A DNA stretch of 64,000 nucleotides from NCBI RefSeq assembly GCF_050296195.1, contig NZ_JBNKRB010000026.1, one strand, 5' to 3'. Origin of the DNA: Gynuella sp050296195 (GTDB taxonomy: Bacteria; Pseudomonadota; Gammaproteobacteria; Pseudomonadales; Natronospirillaceae). Below, in pieces: positions 26,084-34,756 of this stretch (positions within the stretch are counted from its first letter, which is position 1; each line of letters begins with the position of its first letter). A model generated the notes under the pieces. The model made no database searches and was not told the origin of the DNA. It worked only from the letters and a program-made list of their open reading frames with translations. Position numbers and translations under genes: made by a program.

Positions 26084-26619
26084 TGATTGCAGGTCTTTTC
26101 TTATAGGTCTCTTTTTTTACCAACTTCATAGAGTTTTCTTGGTGTTATGACCACCGTCAACACCGGTAATACCGACTCTGGGAGTGGTAGATGCCACATT
26201 GAAAATGTCCCGATCCGGTAGCGGTTCGTTGTTGTAGCAACTCTGGTTAGAACATCCCGAGTCTCAGAATACGTTTGCTCTCTGAGCGGTGGTGGTAACG
26301 GATAATGCCAATGTGAGCTCAGAGTCAGAACCGTGAGGATTTTCGGTATCAGGCAGTTTTGTACTTCTGACTCGGTGGAGACTTTTCCCTGTTAGGGTTG
26401 CACAGCAAGTTGGCGAAGGTGTTACCGATGGACTGAAGGGAGTCAAAAGATGGTGATTGATTCTCTGGGTGGTCTTCTGGCTCGATGGATGATTAAAATG
26501 GCCAGTACTGCTTCTTTGACCCAGTCGACGGGATCATGTTGTGCAGTCTGTTTTCATTGTTGGCTGGAACGCTGGCGAACAGATCCGGACATTGATATCT
26601 GCATTTCCAAATGTCTTGA

Positions 26620-26659
26620 GCGTTCGGTCCTCAGCGAGACATGCTCGCTGCTAGACGGG
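26620..26659 (+). repeat. REP-like 40-bp repeat, copy 1
   Basis: This copy differs from copy 2 (26818-26857) at a single base. Its core CAGCGAG-ACATG-CTCGCTG is an inverted repeat able to form a hairpin. Confidence 0.75.
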
Positions 26660-26817
26660 GATAGTTTCTTGGATTAACCATCCATGGTGATGTATTCCAG
26701 CCCGGCCAGATGCGCTGTACTTTCATGTACAACTTTCTGCCCAGCTCCAGCATCCATGCCTTCGCGTTCAGCGGAACAAAGCAATGCTTTGTTTTCCCCC
26801 GCTTCACCCATGGCCGG

Positions 26818-26857
26818 GCGTTCGGCCCTCAGCGAGACATGCTCGCTGCTAGACGGG
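26818..26857 (+). repeat. REP-like 40-bp repeat, copy 2
   Basis: Second copy of the palindromic repeat, ending two bases before the yfaE-like stop codon. It may act as the 3' end structure of the nrdAB-yfaE transcript. Confidence 0.75.
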
Positions 26858-26859
26858 CC

Positions 26860-27342
26860 TCACCCCTTAATCTTTAGGGAGAGGTTGGATTTTGGGACGC
26901 AGCAGCATGGCAGAACTTCACCGTCATTTAGCCAGGCCATGGGCTCCTGAAGGTAGGCTACTTCACCCGCCAGCAGTGTGCTCCGGCAGCTGCCGCAGTA
27001 TCCGTCCCTGCATTGATAGGGTACCTGAACACCCTGGGCTTCCAGAGATTCCAGTAAGGTGCTGGCGTATTGGAATTTCACTTTTTGTGGTTGTCCGGAG
27101 ACGTCAATCCAGTGAACCGGCCGGGGTATTTCAAACTCCAGCTGAGGATTCTCTTCGGGTTGTTCCGGGTTCTGTAGTGGCAGATATATTTCGAACTGTC
27201 GGGCCTTGGAACTTTCGGTTTCAACAATGTCCGCCTCTAGTTCAAATTCTTCATCAAAACCGACACCATCGAGTTCAAAATCAATATTCTGGTCCTCCGG
27301 TTCGAGTTCATAGTCCTCGAACCGGGCTTTAACCTGAGTCAT
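26860..27342 (-). CDS. yfaE: [2Fe-2S] ferredoxin of ribonucleotide reductase maintenance (YfaE-like) with acidic extension
   Basis: Plant-type ferredoxin that in E. coli regenerates the diferric-tyrosyl cofactor of NrdB. Cluster ligands are in QCRDGYCGSCRSTL (C-X4-C-X2-C), with the fourth in VLPCCCVPKS, which unusually has three cysteines in a row. The first 70 residues are a strongly acidic extension (EDYELEPEDQNIDFELDG) not found in short YfaE. Length is 160 aa. It lies 15 bp downstream of nrdB on the same strand, the expected operon position. Confidence 0.87.
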   Translation of the reverse strand: MTQVKARFEDYELEPEDQNIDFELDGVGFDEEFELEADIVETESSKARQFEIYLPLQNPEQPEENPQLEFEIPRPVHWIDVSGQPQKVKFQYASTLLESLEAQGVQVPYQCRDGYCGSCRSTLLAGEVAYLQEPMAWLNDGEVLPCCCVPKSNLSLKIKG

Positions 27343-27357
27343 CAGTGTCCTTTAGCG

Positions 27358-28488
27358 TTATAGTTCAAAACCACCCAAATCATCGGTATCGATCTGGCTG
27401 TCGATAGCCCCTACCAGATAAGAGCTGATTTCAGCTTCCTGGGGAGCAACCTGTACGTTATCCGACACCAGCCAGCTGTTCATCCATGGCAATGGGTTCT
27501 GGCGGATATTGAAGATGGGTTCCAGTCCGATTGCCGTCATCCGCTGGTCGGTAATGTACTCAACATATTGGCAGAGGATGTCTTTGTTCATACCAATCAT
27601 GGAGCCATCTTTAAACAAATATTCCGACCATTGTTTTTCCTGCTCGGCGGCTTCCCGGAAAATACCAATCACTTCGTCACGGCACTCGCGGGCAATATCA
27701 GCCATATCCGGATCATCCTTGCCACTGGCAAGAATATTCATCATGTGTTGGGTGCCCGTCAGATGCAGAGCTTCATCACGTGCGATAAGACGAATAATCT
27801 TGGCATTACCTTCCATTTTGGTACGCTCGGCAAATGCAAAACTGCACGCAAAACTGACGTAGAAACGGATGGCTTCCAATACATTGACTGAGGCGATAGT
27901 CAGGTACAGTTTTTTCTTGATATCCCGAAGGTCGACGACAACCTTAGTGCCATTGACGTTATGCTCACCCAGACCAAACTGGTTATAAAGATTGGCTACC
28001 GAAATCAACTGATCATAGTACTGGGTCACACTGATAGCCCGTTTGACGATGTGTTCATTGTGAATAATATCGTCAAAAATCACCCCCGGATTAGGGATGA
28101 TGTTACGGATGATGTGGGTGTAGGAACGCGAATGTATGGTTTCACTGAATGCCCAGGTCTCGATCCAGGTTTCAACCTCCGGCAACGAGACCAACGGCAA
28201 AAACGCTACATTGGGTGAACGCCCCTGAACGCTGTCTAACAGTGTCTGATACTTCAGGTTACTCAGAAAAATATGCTTTTCATGATCCGGCAATTCAATG
28301 AAATCCTTCCTGTCTTTGGAAAGATCCACTTCTTCCGGACGCCAGAAAAACGACAACTGCTTTTCGATCAACTGTTCGAAAATTTTATATTTCTGGGTGT
28401 CATAGCGTGACACGTTGACGTTTTCGCCCATAAACATGGGCTGTTTGAACGTCTCAAACTGATTGCGATTAAATGTTTTGTAACTCAT
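27358..28488 (-). CDS. nrdB: Class Ia ribonucleotide reductase beta subunit
   Basis: Carries the diiron-tyrosyl radical for deoxynucleotide synthesis. FSETIHSRSYTHI holds an iron-ligand Glu and His with the radical Tyr close by, and DEALHLTGTQHM holds the later Glu/His ligands. Length is 376 aa. It lies 12 bp after nrdA and ends in the usual flexible tail. Confidence 0.95.
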   Translation of the reverse strand: MSYKTFNRNQFETFKQPMFMGENVNVSRYDTQKYKIFEQLIEKQLSFFWRPEEVDLSKDRKDFIELPDHEKHIFLSNLKYQTLLDSVQGRSPNVAFLPLVSLPEVETWIETWAFSETIHSRSYTHIIRNIIPNPGVIFDDIIHNEHIVKRAISVTQYYDQLISVANLYNQFGLGEHNVNGTKVVVDLRDIKKKLYLTIASVNVLEAIRFYVSFACSFAFAERTKMEGNAKIIRLIARDEALHLTGTQHMMNILASGKDDPDMADIARECRDEVIGIFREAAEQEKQWSEYLFKDGSMIGMNKDILCQYVEYITDQRMTAIGLEPIFNIRQNPLPWMNSWLVSDNVQVAPQEAEISSYLVGAIDSQIDTDDLGGFEL

Positions 28489-28500
28489 GGCCGTCTTGCA

Positions 28501-30777
28501 TCAAATCTTACAGGCGCCGCTTTCGCAGCCATCATCACTTTGATCGTTCTGGGCATCTTCCGCTCCATCACGAGTATTATGGTAATACAGAGTTTTCACT
28601 CCGTTTTTGTACGCACTCAACAGATCTTTTAACAATACCTGCATAGGTACTTTACCGTCAGAAAATCTGGCTGGATCGTAGTTGGTATTGGCAGAGATCG
28701 CCTGATCGATAAATTTCTGCATGACACCAACCAATTGTAGATAACCATTGTTATCGGGAATTCGCCATAGCAATTCGTACAGGTCTTTCAAGCGTTCAAA
28801 CTCGGGTACGACCTGCTTCAGAATGCCATCTTTTGAAGCTTTAACGCTGATATAGCCTCTGGGTGGCTCGATGCCATTGGTGGCGTTACTGATTTGAGAT
28901 GATGTCTCAGATGGCATCAGTGCCGTCAACGTTGAATTTCTCAAACCGTAGGTCTTGATCTCTTCTCGCAACGTCTCCCAATCCAACTGCAGGGGCTCCT
29001 GACAGTAACCATCAACTTCTTTTTTATAGGTGTCGATTGGCAGAATACCCTGTGCATATTTGGTTTCAGAGAACTTACTACAGGCACCTTTTTCTTTGGC
29101 CAGTCGGTTGGAGGCTTTCAGCAGATAAAACTGAATGGCTTCAAAGGTACGGTGTGTCAATCCTAATGCAGAACCATCAGAGTATCTGACCCCGTTCTTA
29201 GCCAGATAATAAGCATAGTTAATAACACCGACACCCAATGTACGGCGCGCCATCGAGCCAAGCTCTGCGGCAGGCACTGGATAATTCTGATAGTCCAACA
29301 GGCTGTCGAGTGCCCTGACAATCAGTTCGGACAACTCTTCCAGTTCTGCCAGATTTTCCATGGCACCTAAGTTAAATGCTGCCAGAGTACACAAGGCGAT
29401 CTCACCATTTGTATCGTTAATATCCTCTAGCGGTTTGGTTGGTAATGCGATTTCCAGGCATAGATTTGACTGGCGAACCGGTGCCACTTTTTCATCGAAC
29501 GGACTGTGAGTATTACAGTGATCGACGTTTTGAATGTAGATCCGGCCAGTGGACGCGCGTTCCTGCATCAGCATGGAGAACAAATCGACTGCTTTAATGG
29601 TTTTCTTGCGAATGCCGGTATCCGCTTCGTACTGAACATAAAGTTGCTCGAACCGGGCCTGGTCTTCAAAGAACGCATCGTAAAGCCCTGGAGCATCGCT
29701 TGGACTAAACAGGGAAATGGAGCCGTTTTTGATCAGGCGTTCATACATCAGCTTGTTGATCTGTACGCCATAATCCAGATGACGAACGCGGTTCTCTTCA
29801 ACACCGCGATTGTTTTTCAACACCAACAACTCTTCCACCTCGTAATGCCAGATTGGGTAGAACAGCGTTGCCGCGCCTCCCCGGACACCACCTTGAGAGC
29901 AGCACTTGACTGCAGTCTGGAAATGTTTGAAAAATGGAATACAGCCGGTATGAAAAGCTTCCCCCTGACGAATTGGCGAACCAATTGCGCGGATACGACC
30001 AGCGTTGATACCGATACCGGCACGCTGGGAAACGTAGCGGACAATCGCCGAGGAAGTAGCATTAATAGAATCCAGTGAATCCCCGGATTCAATCAACACA
30101 CAAGAACTGAACTGACGTGTCGGAGTCCGGACACCTGCCATGATCGGTGTTGGCAACGATAGCTTAAACAACGACACCGCATCATAAAAACGTTTGATGT
30201 AGTCCATCCGGCGTTCTTTGTCATAGTGAGCAAACAGGCATGCGCCAATCAGTACATACAAAAACTGAGGGCTCTCAAAGACTTCTCCGGTTACCCGGTT
30301 TTGAACCAAATATTTTCCTTCCAGCTGTTTTACTGCAGCATAGGAAAAATTGAGGTCACGATTGTGATCAATAAAGCCATCCATCTGATCAAAATCAGCC
30401 GCGCTGTAATCCTGCAGCAGTCCTTCATCATAACGTTTCATGTCAACCAGTCTGGAAACATGATCAAACAAACGAGGTGGCTCAAACTGTCCGTACGCTT
30501 TCTTACGCAAATGAAAAATGTTCAATCGCGCTGCGAGATATTGATAATCCGGCGCCTGCTCAGAAATCAGGTCTGCAGCAGATTTGATAATGGTCTCATG
30601 GATATCCGAGGTGCGGATGCCATCATGAAACTGGAGATGGGCTTTAAGCTCTACTTGGGAGACAGAAACATTTTCCAATCCTTCTGCTGCCCAGGAAATG
30701 ACACGGTGAATTTTTTCAAGATCAATGGTCTCCTGACGACCATCTCGCTTGGTTACTGCTAAATTTTTGGTATTCAT
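28501..30777 (-). CDS. nrdA: Class Ia ribonucleotide reductase alpha subunit
   Basis: Large catalytic and allosteric subunit. An N-terminal ATP-cone (KRDGRQETIDLEKIHRVI), the glycyl-barrel active-site region with NLCLEIALPT, and the C-terminal redox cysteine pair CESGAC are present. Length is 758 aa. First gene of nrdA-nrdB-yfaE. Two direct repeats resembling NrdR boxes lie 40-85 bp upstream of the start. Confidence 0.95.
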   Translation of the reverse strand: MNTKNLAVTKRDGRQETIDLEKIHRVISWAAEGLENVSVSQVELKAHLQFHDGIRTSDIHETIIKSAADLISEQAPDYQYLAARLNIFHLRKKAYGQFEPPRLFDHVSRLVDMKRYDEGLLQDYSAADFDQMDGFIDHNRDLNFSYAAVKQLEGKYLVQNRVTGEVFESPQFLYVLIGACLFAHYDKERRMDYIKRFYDAVSLFKLSLPTPIMAGVRTPTRQFSSCVLIESGDSLDSINATSSAIVRYVSQRAGIGINAGRIRAIGSPIRQGEAFHTGCIPFFKHFQTAVKCCSQGGVRGGAATLFYPIWHYEVEELLVLKNNRGVEENRVRHLDYGVQINKLMYERLIKNGSISLFSPSDAPGLYDAFFEDQARFEQLYVQYEADTGIRKKTIKAVDLFSMLMQERASTGRIYIQNVDHCNTHSPFDEKVAPVRQSNLCLEIALPTKPLEDINDTNGEIALCTLAAFNLGAMENLAELEELSELIVRALDSLLDYQNYPVPAAELGSMARRTLGVGVINYAYYLAKNGVRYSDGSALGLTHRTFEAIQFYLLKASNRLAKEKGACSKFSETKYAQGILPIDTYKKEVDGYCQEPLQLDWETLREEIKTYGLRNSTLTALMPSETSSQISNATNGIEPPRGYISVKASKDGILKQVVPEFERLKDLYELLWRIPDNNGYLQLVGVMQKFIDQAISANTNYDPARFSDGKVPMQVLLKDLLSAYKNGVKTLYYHNTRDGAEDAQNDQSDDGCESGACKI

Positions 30778-30818
30778 TATTGGCCCGACGTTCGGTGTTG
30801 TTCGTGTAGGAAAGCCCT

Positions 30819-30862
30819 ACAAGATATGGTGGTAGATATAAAGGAATGATCACAAGATATGG
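30819..30862. promoter_or_regulatory. Candidate paired NrdR boxes upstream of nrdA
   Basis: ACAAGATATGG occurs at 30819-30829 and again at 30852-30862, 33 bp apart (about three helical turns). On the nrdA strand these read CCATATCTTGT, similar to NrdR boxes, which characteristically come in pairs at this spacing. Confidence 0.6.
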
Positions 30863-30874
30863 GAAAACCCATTA

Positions 30875-31012
30875 TCATTCAATATTGATTTTAGGTGGAT
30901 TTTCCAGTAGCGAAAGGATGTTATCCGGTTCCAATCCGCACTCTAGAGCGGTACAGCCCAGCTTCAAATTCTGGTAACAATTTTCTTGAGTATCAGGAAA
31001 AAATTCTTCCAT
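30875..31012 (-). CDS. Tiny cysteine-containing protein overlapping the GMC gene end
   Basis: A 45-aa open frame beginning MEEFFPDTQENCYQNLK and ending PPKINIE, with cysteines in ENCY, LGCT and LECG. It overlaps the last 20 bp of the oxidoreductase gene in another frame, the arrangement of translationally coupled partners. The remaining 118 bp lie outside that gene, so it is not just a shadow frame. No family recognised. It could be a small subunit or a peptide substrate of the neighbouring enzyme; both are guesses. Confidence 0.5.
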   Translation of the reverse strand: MEEFFPDTQENCYQNLKLGCTALECGLEPDNILSLLENPPKINIE

Positions 31013-32621
31013 TAATAGCTGCCGGTCTGTGTGCCGGGGTTGCCTGCCATTGATGCACAATCTGCTGACTTGCCAGCCGCCCCCATGCCATAGCCGGCAA
31101 CACCGGAGAGCCAGCTCCCATCCAAGGCACGGCTGCCGTATCAAGGCAGCTCAGATTATAGATGCTATGGCATTGCCCCCAAATATCCAATATCCCATGG
31201 TTGGAATCATTTGCAATTGACAGCGTTCCGCATTCATGGACAGAGCTCCCAACGGATAGCCTCACCAGCCCAGTGGTCTTAGGTGCTTCTGCCAACCATT
31301 GCTCACCGTGGCGCCAATACACACTACCTTCTGGAGCTTTATTACCTGTCAACATTCCCAGTAATCGCACAGCAAGACGATCATTATTCTGCCAGCAATC
31401 CATTTCCTTCTGACCCACATAATAACGGGCCATAGGGGTTGCACCTGTGAGGCTTTTTTCCGATTCCAGTACCAGCCGATTACGATGTCCCGAAAACGTT
31501 GTTTGCGCAACCAGAGTGAGTGTTATCCAACGGGAATTCTGCTCCGATACTGGAGTACCGACAGGATGATGCATACCCACCATGCCACTTGCGGCTCTGC
31601 CCGGACAGGCATAAATCTGAAATAGATAGTCCTTACCCTGCACTACAATACCGGCATTATGCCTGAAATCGGTTTGCGCCATTCCCAATAATTCTCTACG
31701 AATCTGCAGATGAAACACCGAGCGCAGGTGTGAGTTAAGATTTCGACCAATATGATTGAAGCAACGGTGATTACGGTCGAAGCTGTTAAGAAACAGCGCC
31801 GTACTTGCGCGACACCCCATTGCGCTGATCACCTGAGTACGCGATGGCACATCAATCATTCTGATCTGGTTGCGGTTTTCATCCATGACTTTAATTTGGG
31901 TAACATACTTACCAGTCATCATCAGTTGTTTAACTTTACAGCCTGACACTAGATGTATGTCCTGGCGCGCATCTCTGGACAAATGCTCCAACAGATTGTT
32001 GATTGGAGAATAAGGACCTCTGCTCAGCTGTCCAGAACATGGGCTGACTGTTTGAATGGCCATCGGTGCGCCGCTTACATATTGTACGGAACCCCACTGA
32101 CTGGTCACCTGGCTGACTCGCTCGATCATCCGATCCTGCAATGCACCACGCCAATAGCCAGGCTGTGAGCGCACTCCCAATTGCTGCTCGGCCTCAATGA
32201 GATTTTCCTCCAATGTCTCAGCCATACCGGAGGGCCATTTTGACATATCCTCCAGACTTGGTCGGGGCACACATAGATCCCAAAAATGAGAATCACCTCC
32301 TACCACATTGTAAACCCGGTGTCCGCGTTCCTCACGCACCAGATCTTTGGATTCGTAATAGACACGAGCCCCCTGCCAACTGCCGTTTACAGCCGCCAGG
32401 TCCGCCTTTGTTAAATACGGGTAAGTGGTGTAATGGTGTGGTAACCCGAAATGCCCCTGCTCAATTAACAGAATCCTTGGTTTGCGGGGATAGCTTTGCT
32501 CTATCAACTGACAGGCGGTATAGGCACCGAAAAAACCGGCTCCTAAAATAATAAAATCAAATGCCCCAGAATTCAGAGCATCATCCAGCCGACTATTAAA
32601 TTGTCGAGATAACCATTCCAT
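30993..32621 (-). CDS. GMC-type FAD-dependent oxidoreductase
   Basis: Flavoprotein of 542 aa related to the glucose-methanol-choline family. An N-terminal FAD dinucleotide fold FIILGAGFFGAYTACQLI is followed by a long variable substrate region and a GMC C-terminal domain with SVHECGTLSIAND, GILDIWGQCHSIYNLSCLD and GAGSPVLPAMAWGRLA (the HxCGT catalytic region). The alcohol or sugar substrate is unknown. There is no signal peptide. It stands alone apart from the overlapping 45-aa gene, with an AT-rich gap upstream (32622-32738). Confidence 0.85.
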   Translation of the reverse strand: MEWLSRQFNSRLDDALNSGAFDFIILGAGFFGAYTACQLIEQSYPRKPRILLIEQGHFGLPHHYTTYPYLTKADLAAVNGSWQGARVYYESKDLVREERGHRVYNVVGGDSHFWDLCVPRPSLEDMSKWPSGMAETLEENLIEAEQQLGVRSQPGYWRGALQDRMIERVSQVTSQWGSVQYVSGAPMAIQTVSPCSGQLSRGPYSPINNLLEHLSRDARQDIHLVSGCKVKQLMMTGKYVTQIKVMDENRNQIRMIDVPSRTQVISAMGCRASTALFLNSFDRNHRCFNHIGRNLNSHLRSVFHLQIRRELLGMAQTDFRHNAGIVVQGKDYLFQIYACPGRAASGMVGMHHPVGTPVSEQNSRWITLTLVAQTTFSGHRNRLVLESEKSLTGATPMARYYVGQKEMDCWQNNDRLAVRLLGMLTGNKAPEGSVYWRHGEQWLAEAPKTTGLVRLSVGSSVHECGTLSIANDSNHGILDIWGQCHSIYNLSCLDTAAVPWMGAGSPVLPAMAWGRLASQQIVHQWQATPAHRPAAINGRIFS

Positions 32622-32738
32622 GTTGCACTCCCGCTGGTAATTGGCGAACGCTTTTTTTGTTATTTATATAATATAAGGTGTCATAAAAAATAAAGTAAGC
32701 AAAATAACCAGTCTTATCAAGCATTATAAATATTATAG

Positions 32739-33530
32739 TCAAATCATCAGATCAAGGTTGTTTCCAAGACCGGATGTTTTTTGCTGATAATTGCCCACAC
32801 TGCCCAATGGCTCATTAAATTTTCGGGGACTTTTAAAAAGCCCTTGAAAGGTTTCGGTTAAATCACTGCCTGATGTCTCTACCGACTTGTCGTCATCATC
32901 AGTATTTTGTTGGTTTTCTACAGGTTCCGAAGAAGTTGATTCACTAACTTTTTGCTGCCGCAGCAGTTGTTCTGCTTCAACAATCATTTGTGTGGCCTGC
33001 AGCGCCACGGATCGGTCTTGTTGGGAAGGGGTTGCCGGTGCAAGTGCAGCACGCCTGATTTGTTCAGCTTTCACAATTGTCGCTTCAGGATCGTCAGAAA
33101 CCTTCGACACATTTATCTGCACTTCACCGGCTACGGCATAGTTTACGCCATCTGGTCCACGCTCATAGGTCAGAGTCATGGGACCGGCATGCTTACCGCC
33201 GACGGCCCTATGGGCCTGTTCGTGATCTTTAACTTCACGATCTCGTTGTTTCAGGACGCGCAGTTTCTGCTGCTCGGCCTGTAAGTCTGCATCGTCCTGT
33301 TCAGCATCCTTCTGGTTGTCCTGCTGCTTATCCGATTTTGCCTGAACCTGTCTGTCAGCGTCGCGAGAGGGTTGTTCACCAGCTCGGTTACGACCTTTAT
33401 CTGCCTCCTCTGTTTCGGTAATCGGAGCAAAAGAGGTTTTGTCATTGTCGATATTTATGGGAACAACCGGCCCTGCAGCCGGAACTGCAAGATGCACTGA
33501 ATTTAATGAAGCTCCCGTAACCACACTCAT
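32739..33530 (-). CDS. SprA/CJM1_0395-family putative metalloprotease
   Basis: A 263-aa protein whose middle region carries DHEQAHRAVGG, an HExxH zinc motif, and GPMTLTYERGPDGVNYAVAGEV followed by KAEQIRRAALAPATPS, the SprA-family core. The N-terminal 100 residues are highly charged and Gln/Asp-rich, and probably coiled or disordered. Activity has not been established for the family. It follows a small gene on the same strand by 17 bp. Confidence 0.8.
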   Translation of the reverse strand: MSVVTGASLNSVHLAVPAAGPVVPINIDNDKTSFAPITETEEADKGRNRAGEQPSRDADRQVQAKSDKQQDNQKDAEQDDADLQAEQQKLRVLKQRDREVKDHEQAHRAVGGKHAGPMTLTYERGPDGVNYAVAGEVQINVSKVSDDPEATIVKAEQIRRAALAPATPSQQDRSVALQATQMIVEAEQLLRQQKVSESTSSEPVENQQNTDDDDKSVETSGSDLTETFQGLFKSPRKFNEPLGSVGNYQQKTSGLGNNLDLMI

Positions 33531-33547
33531 GGCTCAACCTGCAAAGC

Positions 33548-33793
33548 TCAGACTTTTATATCAACGATGCTTCCTATCGTCTGTGAACCGGCCTCGACAA
33601 CCTTTGCACTGGCCTGTACCTGATTTTGCGCGGACGTCAGATCTGACAAGGCCTCTTCAACATTAACCGGTTTTTCCGGAATGTTTGCTTCGGCGATTTT
33701 CTGCCCTGCCTGTTCGGCATTGGCCAGTCCAGTCTGAATACCTGCAACTCCTGTACTTAAGACACTACCAATCACTCCAGCCTCCTCTATCAA
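33548..33793 (-). CDS. Small alanine-rich helical protein, unknown
   Basis: An 81-aa protein starting MIEEAGVIGSVLSTG, rich in Ala, Gln and Val, and ending SIVDIKV. Small proteins of this style (motile-type, no Cys or Trp) often accompany SprA-family genes in Pseudomonas-like genomes. No function recognised. It is probably co-transcribed with the following SprA-family gene. Confidence 0.65.
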   Translation of the reverse strand: MIEEAGVIGSVLSTGVAGIQTGLANAEQAGQKIAEANIPEKPVNVEEALSDLTSAQNQVQASAKVVEAGSQTIGSIVDIKV

Positions 33794-33979
33794 TTGAAAC
33801 TCTACACCTTTAATTAAACCACAAGACCGGCAAAATATTGCCGATCTTTAAGATTTTTTTGAAATAACCTCAAACTGGATATAGCGAAAGAACCGTGTAC
33901 TTATATTTTTGCCAGGATTACCCGTCCGGTATGCGCTAGAATCGCCCTGTTTGCACCTCAGGGAATGGAGCTTTTAGCA

Positions 33980-34666
33980 ATGGAATCACTACATTTTGAA
34001 TCCTGTCATATCTGTCGTAAGCCAATTGGCAATCATGCCAAAGGGTTATGCCGGCAGTGCTGGTCTCTCTGGCCTGTGTTATCGGATTGCTGTCAAATTT
34101 GCGCAATACCGTTGACCATGGGTCGTCACGTCTGCGGGCATTGTCTAAGGCATATCCCTGCGTTTGATCAGGTTATCAGCAGTGGTCGTTACGAAGGGAT
34201 TCTGGCCTGGCTGATCAAGCAACTGAAATATCACAATCGTCACCAGCATGTTCGTCCTTTAGCTGAAGCAATGACCAATACCATCCGGCAGTTTGAGATC
34301 ACTACCCCGGAAGCACTGATTCCAATGCCGCTGCACTGGAGTCGGCAATGGGCTAGAGGTTTCAATCAATCTGATTTGCTGGCCAGAGCTATAGGGCAGA
34401 ATTTGAATATCCCGGTACGTTCAGATTTGGTCACCCGATACCGGCGAACCCCCGCGCTCGAAGGATTGGATCGTAAAACCAGACTGAAACTGCTGAAAAA
34501 AGTATTCAAAGTAAAAACAGACGGCCTGGAAAATGTCGCGGTGATCGACGACGTTGTGACCACTACCGCCAGCGCCCAATCTCTGGCAGCCATGCTAAAA
34601 AGACATGGTGTCAGACATGTACAGGTCTGGACTATGGCCCGTACACCCGAACAAACTGTCTATTAA
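33980..34666 (+). CDS. comF: ComF/GntX family phosphoribosyltransferase-like protein
   Basis: A 228-aa protein with an N-terminal zinc-ribbon (CHICRKPIG, CRQC, CCQIC and CGHC pairs) and a phosphoribosyltransferase fold ending in the PRPP-binding motif VAVIDDVVTTTAS. The family is linked to DNA uptake in naturally competent bacteria. ATG 33980 is chosen because GGAG at 33967-33970 is 9 bases upstream; the earlier ATG at 33965 overlaps that site. Confidence 0.87.
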   Translation: MESLHFESCHICRKPIGNHAKGLCRQCWSLWPVLSDCCQICAIPLTMGRHVCGHCLRHIPAFDQVISSGRYEGILAWLIKQLKYHNRHQHVRPLAEAMTNTIRQFEITTPEALIPMPLHWSRQWARGFNQSDLLARAIGQNLNIPVRSDLVTRYRRTPALEGLDRKTRLKLLKKVFKVKTDGLENVAVIDDVVTTTASAQSLAAMLKRHGVRHVQVWTMARTPEQTVY

Positions 34667-34756
34667 CGTATTTCAGTATTTTTGTAGTGAAACTTCCTAC
34701 AACATCTCTACACTATGGCCCTGCCACTACTCAATTCTTTAGCTCCACGGAAATAT

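Larger units (their letters stand above)
26084..26859. other. 776-bp gene-poor, decayed region with repeats
   Basis: No convincing gene. On the minus strand one frame reads as an interrupted polypeptide across a stop (around 26446 down to 26140), suggesting decayed coding sequence of unknown family. Two 40-bp repeats with an internal palindrome occur at 26620-26659 and 26818-26857. Base composition and codon pattern differ from the flanking genes. Confidence 0.5.

Noticed and set aside
26450..26950. Two plus-strand short frames sharing LSETCSLLDG
   Set aside because: The shared peptide is the translation of the 40-bp DNA repeat; neither frame has a credible start or homologue.
32213..32551. 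Plus-strand frame opposite the GMC gene
   Set aside because: Lies wholly within the oxidoreductase on the opposite strand and shows no recognisable domain.
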